Source: Streptomyces sp. NRRL B-3428 (GTDB lineage Bacteria > Actinomycetota > Actinomycetes > Streptomycetales > Streptomycetaceae). From it: a DNA stretch of 64,000 nucleotides. The stretch is from assembly GCA_000721375.1 (NCBI GenBank), contig JOGW01000012.1, positions 310,001-374,000 of the forward strand, in the 5' to 3' direction. Numbering within the stretch: position 1 is the stretch's first letter; each line of letters opens with the position of its first letter. The notes below the pieces were generated by a model that was not told the origin of the DNA, did no database searches, and was given only the letters and a program-made list of their open reading frames with translations. A program made the position numbers and the translations under genes. Of this stretch, positions 1-7,191 are shown piece after piece.

Positions 1-288
1 CATCATCAGGACGGGCACCTGGCTGGTCTCCCGGATCCTGCGGCACAGTCCGATGCCGTCGAGGTGCGGCAGCATGACGTCGAGCAGCAGCAGGTCGTGC
101 CGCTCCTCCCGGAAGAGTTCGAGGCCCGTCAGGCCGTCGGGCGCGGAGGAGACCTGGCACCCGTAGCGTTCCAGCACCATGCCGATGGACTTGCGGATCA
201 CCTCGTCGTCCTCGACCAGCAGGACGTGCACCGGGGCCGCGTGACCGTCCTGCCGCCGCGTCGGCATGTCACTGTCGTGCTGTCGCAT
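1..288 (-). CDS. OmpR/CseB-like response regulator, receiver domain, truncated by window edge
   Basis: This is the N-terminal 96 residues of a two-component response regulator; the rest lies off the left edge. After a short hydrophilic lead it reads as a CheY-like receiver: LLVEDDEV supplies the acidic pair Asp27/Asp28 and LLLLDVMLPHLDG places the phosphoacceptor at Asp70. The motif spacing and the LCRRIRETSQVPVLMM ending resemble the OmpR-class regulator CseB of Streptomyces, although the output domain is not visible. The start at 288 has an AGGTGA ribosome-binding site 5 bases upstream; a second in-frame ATG lies at 267. It follows two cell-wall genes on the same strand, so a role in envelope stress control is an inference. 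No histidine kinase is visible here. Confidence 0.85.
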   Translation of the reverse strand, partial: MRQHDSDMPTRRQDGHAAPVHVLLVEDDEVIRKSIGMVLERYGCQVSSAPDGLTGLELFREERHDLLLLDVMLPHLDGIGLCRRIRETSQVPVLMM

Positions 289-403
289 CACGTCACCTGT
301 GGGTCGGGGCCGGGCTGTCCAGGCCCGTCTGCGGAGGTCGGCGGCGAGCACTTATCACCCATGATCGCCCATACGTACGGGTTCCCCGGCACACTCTCCC
401 TCC

Positions 404-1384
404 TCACAGACGCAGCGAGGCCGCGACGGGAAGGTGATCACTGCCGGTGGGCGACAGGGTCCAGGCCGAAGCCGGGACGATGCCCTTGACCAGGATCTGG
501 TCGATCCGGGCCACCGGGAACGCCGCGGGCCAGCTGAGGCCGAACCCGGCACCGGCCTCCTCCTGGGCCGACCGCAGCTGCGAGGTCACCGGGTGCAGCG
601 CGCGGTCGTCGCCCGTGCCGTTGAAATCGCCCAGCACAACGACCCGGGGCAGCGGCTCGGCCCGCACGGCCGCGGCCAGTTTCCGCGCCGCGTCATTGCG
701 GCGCGCCGTCGCGAAGCCCGTGCTCGGGTGCACCCGTACCGACGCGAGGTGAGCGGCGTAGACGGCCACGGGGCCCTTCGGGGTCTGCACGGTGGCCCGC
801 AGAGCACGGTTCCACGCCATGATCGCGACCGGTTCCGCCGCCCGCAGCGGGTACTTGCTCCACAGTCCGATCGTGCCCTGCACCGAGTGGTACGGATACG
901 CATCGGCCAGCGCGCGCTCGTACACGGGTGCCGCCTGCTCACTGAGCTCTTCGAGCGCTATCAACTGAGCACCGGACGCGGCCAGTTGGCGCGCGGTCCG
1001 CTCCGGGTCCGGGTTCGCGTCGTTGACATTGTGGCTGACCACGGACAGATCCCCGCCCGCGGACCGCTTGTCCAGGAGCGTGCCGCCGAACAGCGAGCAC
1101 CAGACCACGGCCGGCAGCACCACCACCACGGCGGCCGCGGCGGACCGCCGTACCGCCGCGAGCACCAGCAGCACCGGCACGCTCATGCCCAGCCAGGGCA
1201 GGAACGTCTCGGCGAGGCTGCCGAGATTTCCGCCCGCGTTCGGCACCAGTCCGTGCCCGGCCATCAGCGCGGCCGCGAGCACCGCGCCCGCGCTGATCAC
1301 CCGCCCTCGCCGCCGAGCCCCGGGAGAGCCCGTCGCCTCCTCGGCCACGCCCTGCGGCGCGATGTCCGCCACCACCGGGGTCAT
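404..1384 (-). CDS. VanJ-like membrane-anchored endonuclease/exonuclease/phosphatase-family protein
   Basis: The protein has 326 residues. Three hydrophobic segments occupy roughly residues 28-100, followed by an endonuclease/exonuclease/phosphatase (EEP) catalytic domain. Visible EEP signatures are SHNVND, LIALEEL (metal-binding Glu), YAAHLAS, VVLGDFNGTGDD and the C-terminal SDHLP. This layout matches VanJ of S. coelicolor and its relatives, membrane proteins with an extracytoplasmic EEP domain that protect against teicoplanin and act on undecaprenyl pyrophosphate. The assignment to this subgroup comes from architecture and neighbours, not from a search. Its ATG overlaps the stop of the upstream carboxypeptidase gene as ATGA, so the two are probably translated together. 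An alternative longer frame starting at 1570 would run deep into the upstream gene and is unlikely. Confidence 0.75.
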   Translation of the reverse strand: MTPVVADIAPQGVAEEATGSPGARRRGRVISAGAVLAAALMAGHGLVPNAGGNLGSLAETFLPWLGMSVPVLLVLAAVRRSAAAAVVVVLPAVVWCSLFGGTLLDKRSAGGDLSVVSHNVNDANPDPERTARQLAASGAQLIALEELSEQAAPVYERALADAYPYHSVQGTIGLWSKYPLRAAEPVAIMAWNRALRATVQTPKGPVAVYAAHLASVRVHPSTGFATARRNDAARKLAAAVRAEPLPRVVVLGDFNGTGDDRALHPVTSQLRSAQEEAGAGFGLSWPAAFPVARIDQILVKGIVPASAWTLSPTGSDHLPVAASLRL

Positions 1385-2421
1385 GACCGCACCGGCCGAC
1401 CGGCACGGCCCGCGAGGGCGGCGGGAAGTTCCTGCTGTACGGCGTCGATCAGCCGGCCGCTGCTGTCGACGGCGGCCTGCAGACCGGCGGACGGACTGCC
1501 GGCGTGCTGCCCGAGTACGACCCCGAGCACGAGGTGGCGTACCTTGCCGACCTCGACCTGCGCCGCCCACATGAGGTTGCCGCCCGCCGGTGTGCTCGAC
1601 CCGGTCTTGAGTCCGATCACCCCGGGCTTGTCCAGGAGTCGGTTGGTGTTGGTGACGCTTCCAGGCACTCCGGGGACCGTCGTCTCGCGCAGGGCCACGA
1701 CGGTGCGCAGCGCCGGACTCTTCATGGCCGCACGGGCGAGCCGTAGTTGATCATCCGCGGTGCTGCGGGTGTCGGCCTCGATGCCGCTGGCTCCCGTGTA
1801 GGTGGTGCGGGTCATGCCCAGGGATGCCGCGGCACGGTTCATCTTCGCCACGAACCGCTGCTCGGTGCCCGCGTCCCACCGCGCCAGCAGCCTGGCGATG
1901 TTGTTGCCGGAGGGAAGGAGCAGCAGCTCCAGAAGTTCGCGCTGGTTCAGGCGCTGCCCCTCGATGACGGGAGCCGTGGACTCGCTGAACGACAGGGCCT
2001 CCGCCGCCGCGGTCGCGTCGACCGTGACGTCGGGACCGTCCTCCCCGGCCTCCAACGGGTGGTCGGCGAGGATCACGTACGCGGTCATCACCTTGGTGAC
2101 GCTCGCGATCGGCACCGGGGTCCGCCCGCCCCTGCTGCCCAGGCCGCCGATGCCCTCCACTTCGACGCTCGTCTGACCGTCCGCGGGCCACGGCAGCTTC
2201 ATCCGGGCGAGTGCGTCGGCCACGTCCGACGCGGGCGCCGCCGCGCCCGTCGACCCGACCGCCCGGCCACCGCCATCCCTACCCGGTCCTGCGCAGCCTC
2301 CCGCCCCGCCCACGGCCACCAGGGCGACGCAAGCCCAGACCGCAGCTCGTCGGCGTCTCCGGCCCGCCCCGTGTGCTGCACCCTGCTCGGCGGCACGTAT
2401 CCGACGCCTCACGACGATCAC
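1381..2421 (-). CDS. D-alanyl-D-alanine carboxypeptidase (S11 family) lipoprotein
   Basis: This is a penicillin-binding-protein-type serine peptidase that trims the terminal D-Ala from peptidoglycan stem peptides outside the membrane. A basic N-terminus and hydrophobic stretch end in a lipobox (GGAGGC, Cys43), so it is probably a lipoprotein. All three active-site motifs are present: SVTK (Ser107/Lys110), SGN (171-173) and KTG (272-274). Length (346 residues) is normal for small S11 enzymes. The start at 2421 is GTG; an in-frame GTG at 2412 has the better-spaced GAGGGG ribosome site and may be the true start. It is the first gene of a leftward group with the VanJ-like gene and the response regulator, which suggests a joint role in cell-wall antibiotic or envelope stress tolerance. 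Confidence 0.88.
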   Translation of the reverse strand: MIVVRRRIRAAEQGAAHGAGRRRRRAAVWACVALVAVGGAGGCAGPGRDGGGRAVGSTGAAAPASDVADALARMKLPWPADGQTSVEVEGIGGLGSRGGRTPVPIASVTKVMTAYVILADHPLEAGEDGPDVTVDATAAAEALSFSESTAPVIEGQRLNQRELLELLLLPSGNNIARLLARWDAGTEQRFVAKMNRAAASLGMTRTTYTGASGIEADTRSTADDQLRLARAAMKSPALRTVVALRETTVPGVPGSVTNTNRLLDKPGVIGLKTGSSTPAGGNLMWAAQVEVGKVRHLVLGVVLGQHAGSPSAGLQAAVDSSGRLIDAVQQELPAALAGRAGRPVRS

Positions 2422-2994
2422 CCCTCACGGCTCGGTGCACGCGAAGATCCGCGTGCATCGCCCAGCCTGTGAGGCCGTCACATCCAAGCGGTCAGGACCG
2501 TACGTCCAGCACCGCACGACTTTGTGTCAGCCACGTATCGGCCGACGCTCACCGAGGGGCCGAAGCGCCTCGTCCAGGCGCCCCCGACGCCTAGGTGGTG
2601 TCCGCTCCGCCCCGCCGCGTGGCCCGACATACCCGACATGGCCCGCGTCGCGCGCAGCAGCTCCGCCGTCTCGCAGTACGCCGACCTGGATCCGATCGAC
2701 CTGTTTACGGGTCGCCGCTTTACGGGTCGCCGCGTCCAGCGTGTCCGCGTCGGACTGTGCGCGCAGTACCGGCTCGGTGAGCTGGTCCGGCAGGTGGGCG
2801 AGGAAGGTTCGACGCCTGCACGCCGCGATCGCGGGGATCAGCCGGGACCGCGACGAGGCGCTCCGGCTGGTCCACGAGCACAACATGAGCCTGACCCCGA
2901 CGAGGCCGCCGGCACGCCCAGTTGACCCCTTGGCCATCCCGCACGGCCGTACGCGAGGCACGCCTACTGCCGGTGACCTGGGTACCCGGGACAC
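2422..2994. other. Gap with no convincing gene; possible coding remnant
   Basis: This stretch of about 570 bases has several overlapping short open frames on the plus strand, but none looks like an intact protein. A stretch around 2640-2800 and another around 2810-2930 look protein-like (for example GISRDRDEALRLVHEHN) but lie in different frames. This would fit a decayed gene, though no family was recognised. The left end should hold the promoter of the carboxypeptidase gene that starts at 2421. Confidence 0.3.
2704..2733. repeat. 15-bp direct tandem repeat, two copies
   Basis: Two perfect adjacent copies of tttacgggtcgccgc lie at 2704-2718 and 2719-2733, inside the gap that may be a decayed gene. 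A 15-bp unit keeps a reading frame, duplicating five codons, so it could have arisen in a former coding sequence. Confidence 0.9.
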
Positions 2995-3267
2995 ATGAAT
3001 CCTCATCATCCGCACGACATCGGCCGGGGCGCCGGCCCGATGGAACGCGGCACCGCCCACCGCCTCGCGGCACGTCAGCGCATCTGGGTCCAGGCATGGA
3101 CGGCGCTCTCCGTACTCGCGGGCCTCTGGTCACTGGCCTGGGCCATCGGCTGGGTCACCGGCGCGGGCGACAGCCTGGCCTACGCCCTGGCCGGCCTTCT
3201 CCTCCTCGCCGCCGCATTGTGGGCGCGCCGCTCGGCGCTACGCAACGCGCCGCCACGTCATCTGTGA
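2995..3267 (+). CDS. Small two-helix membrane protein of unknown function
   Basis: The frame encodes 90 residues with a hydrophilic, histidine-rich N-terminus, two hydrophobic segments (about 33-53 and 58-76) and a basic C-terminal tail, so an inner-membrane protein is likely. No family is recognised. The ATG at 2997 has no good ribosome-binding site; the in-frame ATG near 3040 is an alternative. It is isolated, with an uncertain stretch upstream and the convergent MFS gene downstream. A minus-strand frame covers part of the same bases but lacks membrane or motif character, so this plus-strand reading is preferred with only moderate confidence. Confidence 0.45.
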   Translation: MNPHHPHDIGRGAGPMERGTAHRLAARQRIWVQAWTALSVLAGLWSLAWAIGWVTGAGDSLAYALAGLLLLAAALWARRSALRNAPPRHL

Positions 3268-3453
3268 CCAACGCCGTTCGCGTTTCGGCAAGTCGCGGGC
3301 CGAAGCTCAAGTCTCGACCGTCGTTTGAGAGCCGGACGTGACCCGAATGAGGGGGCGCAGGCGGCGCAGCAAGGCTCTTGCCACGCATCCGGCAGGAAGA
3401 AGCGACAGGTCACCGCACCCTTCCTCGCGCCGACAACGGCACGGCCGGCGCGT

Positions 3454-4671
3454 TCAGCCACTGGCCCGCCTCCCGGCCGCGAGCGCCAGGAGCACCGCCG
3501 CCACGGACAGGCACGACAGCGCAAGGAACAGTGGCGCGTATCCGCCCAGGAGTTGAGCCAAGGTTGCGCTCGCCCAGGGTGCGAGGGCCGCGGCGATGGT
3601 GACCGGGGCCGCCAGGAGGGCGGACAGGTGGCCGTAGTGGGCGGTGCCCCAGCGATCCGAGACGGCGGTGGCCTGCAGCAGGGTGAGGTTGCCGCGCACC
3701 ATACCCGCCGCGACCGACAGGGTGACCAGTAGGGCGATCGGACCGGGGACGAGGCCGAGGGCCGCTGTGGTGGCCCCTCCGGCGGCGATCAGGACGGCCG
3801 TGCGCAGCGTGACGGAAGTGCGTCCGGCGAAGGACGCGTACAGGGTGCGGCCGAGTGTCTGCCCCGCGCCGCCGAGGCCGAGGGCCCACGCGGCGGTGGT
3901 CGCGCTCGCGCCTCGCTCGGTCATCAGGGGAACGATTCCTATGACGACGGCGTACACCGCGAACCCGGAAAGGGTGAAGGCCGCCGCGAGGAGGACGAAG
4001 GGGCGGGTACGAGCTGTCGAGCCGCCCGAGGTGGGCAGTGGAGGTCCGACCGTCGGCGCCGGCGGCCAGGGTGCGCGTAGCGCGAGGGCGTGAGCCGGGA
4101 TCGTGATCAGGGCGAGGATCGCGGCGAGGATCAGGTAGGTCGTGCGCCAGTGGAACTGCTCGGCCAGAGCTGCGGTGATGGGCGCGAAGACGGTGGAGGC
4201 GAGGCCTCCGGCGAGGGTGACGATCGTGAGCGCACGGATCCGGTCGGTGCCCCACCAGCGCGTGACGGCGGCGAACGCGGGCTGGTAGAAGGTGGCGGAC
4301 ATGGCCAGTCCGGCGAGCAGCCAACCTCCGGTGAAAAGGGTCGGGTTGGGGGCGGAGGCGATGGCGGTCACGGCCAGGACCGCGAGCAACGACCCTGCGG
4401 TCATGACGGCGCGGGGGCCGTGGCGGTCGAGGATGCGGCCGACGGGTATGCCGGCCAGGGCGGAGACGAGCAGGGCGGCGGAGAACGCGGCCGTGGTGGC
4501 GTTGGTGGACCAGCCGGTGTCGGTGGTGATGCGGGCGTTGAGGACCGGGAACGCGTAGTAGACGATGCCCCAGCTGGTGATCTGTGTGGCGCACAGGGCG
4601 GGCAGGACGGCGCGAGGCCGCGACCGGTCGTCAGTTCCGGTCGCGGCCTCTTCGGCTCGTAGGTCGGCCAC
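3454..4671 (-). CDS. MFS transporter of arsenic module A
   Basis: A major facilitator superfamily permease of about 405 residues with around twelve hydrophobic segments. The loop between helices 2 and 3 carries the family signature as GRILDRHGPRAVM. A GTG at 4671 is taken as the start because it falls four bases after the stop of the upstream flavoprotein gene; the longer frame to 4755 would overlap that gene by 80 bases with a low-complexity, Ala/Pro-rich leader. The gene follows a cysteine-tailed flavoprotein and shares its promoter region with a divergent ArsR repressor, so export of an arsenic compound is likely. The substrate cannot be read from the sequence; it is neither ArsB nor Acr3, and it does not sit beside the GAPDH gene expected for ArsJ. 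Confidence 0.78.
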   Translation of the reverse strand: MADLRAEEAATGTDDRSRPRAVLPALCATQITSWGIVYYAFPVLNARITTDTGWSTNATTAAFSAALLVSALAGIPVGRILDRHGPRAVMTAGSLLAVLAVTAIASAPNPTLFTGGWLLAGLAMSATFYQPAFAAVTRWWGTDRIRALTIVTLAGGLASTVFAPITAALAEQFHWRTTYLILAAILALITIPAHALALRAPWPPAPTVGPPLPTSGGSTARTRPFVLLAAAFTLSGFAVYAVVIGIVPLMTERGASATTAAWALGLGGAGQTLGRTLYASFAGRTSVTLRTAVLIAAGGATTAALGLVPGPIALLVTLSVAAGMVRGNLTLLQATAVSDRWGTAHYGHLSALLAAPVTIAAALAPWASATLAQLLGGYAPLFLALSCLSVAAVLLALAAGRRASG

Positions 4672-4675
4672 CGGG

Positions 4676-6034
4676 TCAGCAGCCCCCGGCAGCGGTGACA
4701 GGGGCGCCGATCTGCACGGTGGCGGGGGTCCCGCAGCAGCCGCCGCCGTCACCACCCTGTTCTGCCTGCTCGGGCTCGTCGAACAGACCGGCCCCGCCGC
4801 ACACTCCGGTCTCCGGCAGCACCAACTCCACGCGCTCGGCGGCTTCCTGGTCGCCGGCCAGGGCGGCGGCGATGGAGCGGACCTGCTCGTAGCCGGTCAT
4901 GGCGAGGAAGGTCGGTGCGCGGCCGTAGGACTTCATGCCGGCCAGGTAGGCGTCCTGCTCGGGGTGGGACAGCTCGTTCACGCCGTGCGGGTAGACGGTG
5001 CCGCAGGAGTGCACGTTCGGGTCGATGAGCGGGGCGAGGTCGACCGGAGCCTGCAGGCGCTCGTCGAGGGCGAGCCGGAGTTCGTCGACGAAGGTGAGGT
5101 CGGGGCGGAAGCCGGTGAGGCCGATGACCTCGTCGACCGGGTCGAGGCGGCTGCCGTCCTCGCCGACGAGGATCAGCTGTCCTTCTCCGGTCTTCTCGAC
5201 GGCGGAGGTGCGAAAGCCGGTCACCGCGTCCGCGTACCCGTCGTCGACCGCGGCCTTGGCCGCGAGGCCCAGGGCGCCGCGTGCGGGGAGCTGGTCGGCA
5301 TCGCCGCCGCCGAAGGTACTGCCGCTGATGCCGCGGCGCAGGATCCACACAGCGTGGGTGCCGGGCTCTTCCTTCGCGAGGGCGGCGAGGGAGGCCAGGG
5401 CGGTGAAGGCGGAGGCGCCGGAGCCGACGACGGCGGTGCGCCTGCCCGCGTAACGGGCCCGTACAGCAGGGTCGTTGAGGTCGGGCACGCGGTAGGAGAT
5501 ACGGTCTGCGGCCGCCTTCTCACCCAGGGCCGGCAGGCCGTCGCCGCCGAGCGGGCTGGGGGTGGACCAGGTGCCGGAGGCGTCGATGACGGCGCGGGCG
5601 AGCAGGCGGGCCTCGGTGCCGTCGGCGTATTCGACATGGACGCTGAAGGGCTGCTGGTCACGGTCGGCGTCGACCACGCGGTCACGGCCGGTGCGCGAGA
5701 CGCCGGTGACCCGTGCGCCGTAGCGGACCGCCTCGCCGAGGACGTCGGCGAGCGGCTGCAGGTAACGTTCGGCCCAGTCGCCACCGGTCGGATAGGTGGC
5801 GCCGTCCGGGCGCACCCAGCCGGTCGGCGCGAGGAGCTTCTCCGCGGCCGGAGCGACGACCTCGGCCCAGGTGGAGAAGAGGCGTACGTGCGACCAGTCG
5901 CGTACTGCGGTCGCGGCGGACGGGCCCGCCTCCAGGACCAGCGGCTCGATACCGCGCTCGATCAGGTGGGCCGCGGCGGCCAGACCGATCGGGCCGGCAC
6001 CGATCACGACCACCGGAAGCTGCTGCTCGCTCAT
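4676..6034 (-). CDS. FAD/NAD(P)-binding flavoprotein with cysteine-rich tail (arsenic module A)
   Basis: A 452-residue flavin-dependent oxidoreductase of the monooxygenase-like type. An FAD-binding Rossmann motif GAGPIGLAAAAHL sits near residues 9-21 and a second nucleotide-binding motif, VVGSGASAFTALASLA, lies mid-protein. The C-terminus is unusual: after the folded region it carries Cys-Gly-Gly, then an acidic/Gly linker, then Cys-Cys-Gly, and ends in Cys. Such clustered thiols could bind As(III); this is an inference. The ATG at 6034 has an AAGGAG ribosome-binding site 9 bases upstream. The gene is divergent from an ArsR regulator and a likely operon partner of the MFS transporter. It is distinct from the ArsO-like protein at 7192-8241 and may oxidise or reduce arsenic species or protein thiols. 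Confidence 0.78.
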   Translation of the reverse strand: MSEQQLPVVVIGAGPIGLAAAAHLIERGIEPLVLEAGPSAATAVRDWSHVRLFSTWAEVVAPAAEKLLAPTGWVRPDGATYPTGGDWAERYLQPLADVLGEAVRYGARVTGVSRTGRDRVVDADRDQQPFSVHVEYADGTEARLLARAVIDASGTWSTPSPLGGDGLPALGEKAAADRISYRVPDLNDPAVRARYAGRRTAVVGSGASAFTALASLAALAKEEPGTHAVWILRRGISGSTFGGGDADQLPARGALGLAAKAAVDDGYADAVTGFRTSAVEKTGEGQLILVGEDGSRLDPVDEVIGLTGFRPDLTFVDELRLALDERLQAPVDLAPLIDPNVHSCGTVYPHGVNELSHPEQDAYLAGMKSYGRAPTFLAMTGYEQVRSIAAALAGDQEAAERVELVLPETGVCGGAGLFDEPEQAEQGGDGGGCCGTPATVQIGAPVTAAGGC

Positions 6035-6143
6035 GACTGGTGTCTCCTTGCTGCGGGTCTGCGGAGGATTCTGCTCGACTGCCACGACGGCCCTGCTGTT
6101 TCGATATTCGTCGATGACTTCGAGAGGGAGCCTGCCACCCTGA

Positions 6144-6177
6144 ATCGACGTTTGTCAACATAGACGTTTGTCGAATC
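6144..6177. promoter_or_regulatory. ArsR operator-like 34-bp site, copy 1
   Basis: This site lies between the divergent flavoprotein gene (start 6034) and arsR (start 6196). It contains a direct repeat of gacgtttgtc at 6147-6156 and 6163-6172 and imperfect outer symmetry (aatcgac/gtcgaat). The same 34-bp block recurs with 28 identities at 13052-13085 in front of arsM. It ends 18 bases before the arsR start, where a repressor would block transcription. Confidence 0.7.
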
Positions 6178-6195
6178 GAGAGCTAAGGTGGAGTC

Positions 6196-6576
6196 ATGCC
6201 CTCTACGAAGACGCTGCCGCTGATCGAGCCCGTCGCCGACGAGGCCGTGGAGCCGTGCTGCCCGCCGCTGTCGGAGCGGACGTTCACCGCCGAGGAGGCC
6301 GAGCGGACCGCGAAGATGTTCAAGGCGCTCGGCGATCCGGTGCGGTTGCGGCTGTTCTCGGCCGTGGCCTCGCACGAGAGCGGTGAGGCGTGCGTGTGCG
6401 ACATCTCCGACGTAGGGGTGTCCCAGCCGACGGTCTCCCACCACCTCAAGAAGCTCAAGGACGCCGGCCTGCTCACTTCCGAGCGGCGCGGCACCTGGGT
6501 CTACTACCGTGTCGAGCCCTCCGTCGTGGCCTCGATGGGGCGACTGCTGACGGCCGCCCCGGCCGGAGTCAACTGA
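6196..6576 (+). CDS. arsR: ArsR-family arsenite-responsive repressor (module A)
   Basis: A 126-residue winged-helix repressor of the SmtB/ArsR family. The DNA-recognition helix region reads VSQPTVSHHLKKLKDAGLL. Candidate As(III) ligands are the N-terminal pair Cys21-Cys22 and Cys66/Cys68 in EACVCDI. An N-terminal Cys-Cys pair together with a cysteine in the ELCVCDL region is the arrangement known from the Corynebacterium glutamicum ArsR repressors. The start has a GGTGGAG ribosome-binding site. It is divergent from the flavoprotein/MFS pair across the 34-bp operator and probably represses both directions until arsenite binds. Confidence 0.92.
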   Translation: MPSTKTLPLIEPVADEAVEPCCPPLSERTFTAEEAERTAKMFKALGDPVRLRLFSAVASHESGEACVCDISDVGVSQPTVSHHLKKLKDAGLLTSERRGTWVYYRVEPSVVASMGRLLTAAPAGVN

Positions 6577-6579
6577 CCT

Positions 6580-7119
6580 TCAGCGCGCGGGCAGCGTGAG
6601 CTGTGCGCGGTGGAAGTCGAAGTGCTCGGCCGGATAGCGGTAAAGCTCGGCGACGGTCATGACGTCCCGGAAGAACGGGTCCCACCGGGTCGGGTAGTGC
6701 ATGCGCCGTTGCAGGTGCGCCGGAGTTTCGGTGTCGATGCGGCGGTGCAGATCTGCGATGGCGCGGTCGCACAGGGCGGCCATGCGCCGTCGGCCGAGAA
6801 CCCTCGCGCCGCAGACCGGGCCCAGGTAGTTGATGAAGTCGAACGGCACCGTCGCGGCGTCAAGGACCCGGGCGAAGAGCCGACTCGCACCCAGCGGCAT
6901 ACGCCCGAAGAGGGCGAACACGAGCAGCAGCGGACGCATGAGCAGATAGCCGAACAGCATGTGGAACAGCAGCTGTTCATTCGTCCACCGCGTACCCTCG
7001 CTACGCCGTGCCAGATCCTCCGGAGTGGCTTCCGCCAGCAACTGACGGAATTCCAGGCGCACCCGCCCGAGCTCGCCGTGGACCGCCCCTCGGTCGAAGG
7101 GTGCTTCCGTCTCATGCAC
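6580..7119 (-). CDS. DinB-superfamily protein
   Basis: A 179-residue protein resembling the DinB/DUF664 four-helix group: conserved-looking pieces are the N-terminal RLEFRQLLAEATPEDLARRSEGTRWTNEQLLFHM region, a long helical centre, and HYPTRWDPFFRDVMTVAELYRYPAEHFDFHRAQL near the end, with spaced His residues that could bind metal. Many such proteins bind a divalent metal and some are thiol-dependent transferases; the substrate here is unknown. The GTG at 7119 is preferred over the ATG at 7131 because GGGAGG lies at a proper distance. It converges on arsR, with three bases between the stops, and follows the arsO operon on the same strand after a 72-base gap. Its placement inside the arsenic island is notable, but a role there is unproven. 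Confidence 0.72.
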   Translation of the reverse strand: MHETEAPFDRGAVHGELGRVRLEFRQLLAEATPEDLARRSEGTRWTNEQLLFHMLFGYLLMRPLLLVFALFGRMPLGASRLFARVLDAATVPFDFINYLGPVCGARVLGRRRMAALCDRAIADLHRRIDTETPAHLQRRMHYPTRWDPFFRDVMTVAELYRYPAEHFDFHRAQLTLPAR

Positions 7120-7191
7120 GGGACCTCCCACCGGGCCGGCCGCACGACCACCTCTTCTCCTTCAGGATAGGCGCGCGACTCGTACCGGATA

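Noticed and set aside
3155..3388. 77-residue minus-strand frame overlapping the small membrane protein gene
   Set aside because: It has no recognised domain or good start, and it conflicts with a frame that has clear membrane helices. I could not fully exclude it.
3268..3453. tRNA or integrase attachment site in the convergent gap
   Set aside because: No cloverleaf or tRNA 3' end could be built, and no integrase gene is in the window.
4565..6163. 532-codon open frame on the plus strand
   Set aside because: It is opposite the flavoprotein gene and has no signature; codon-position composition favours the minus strand.
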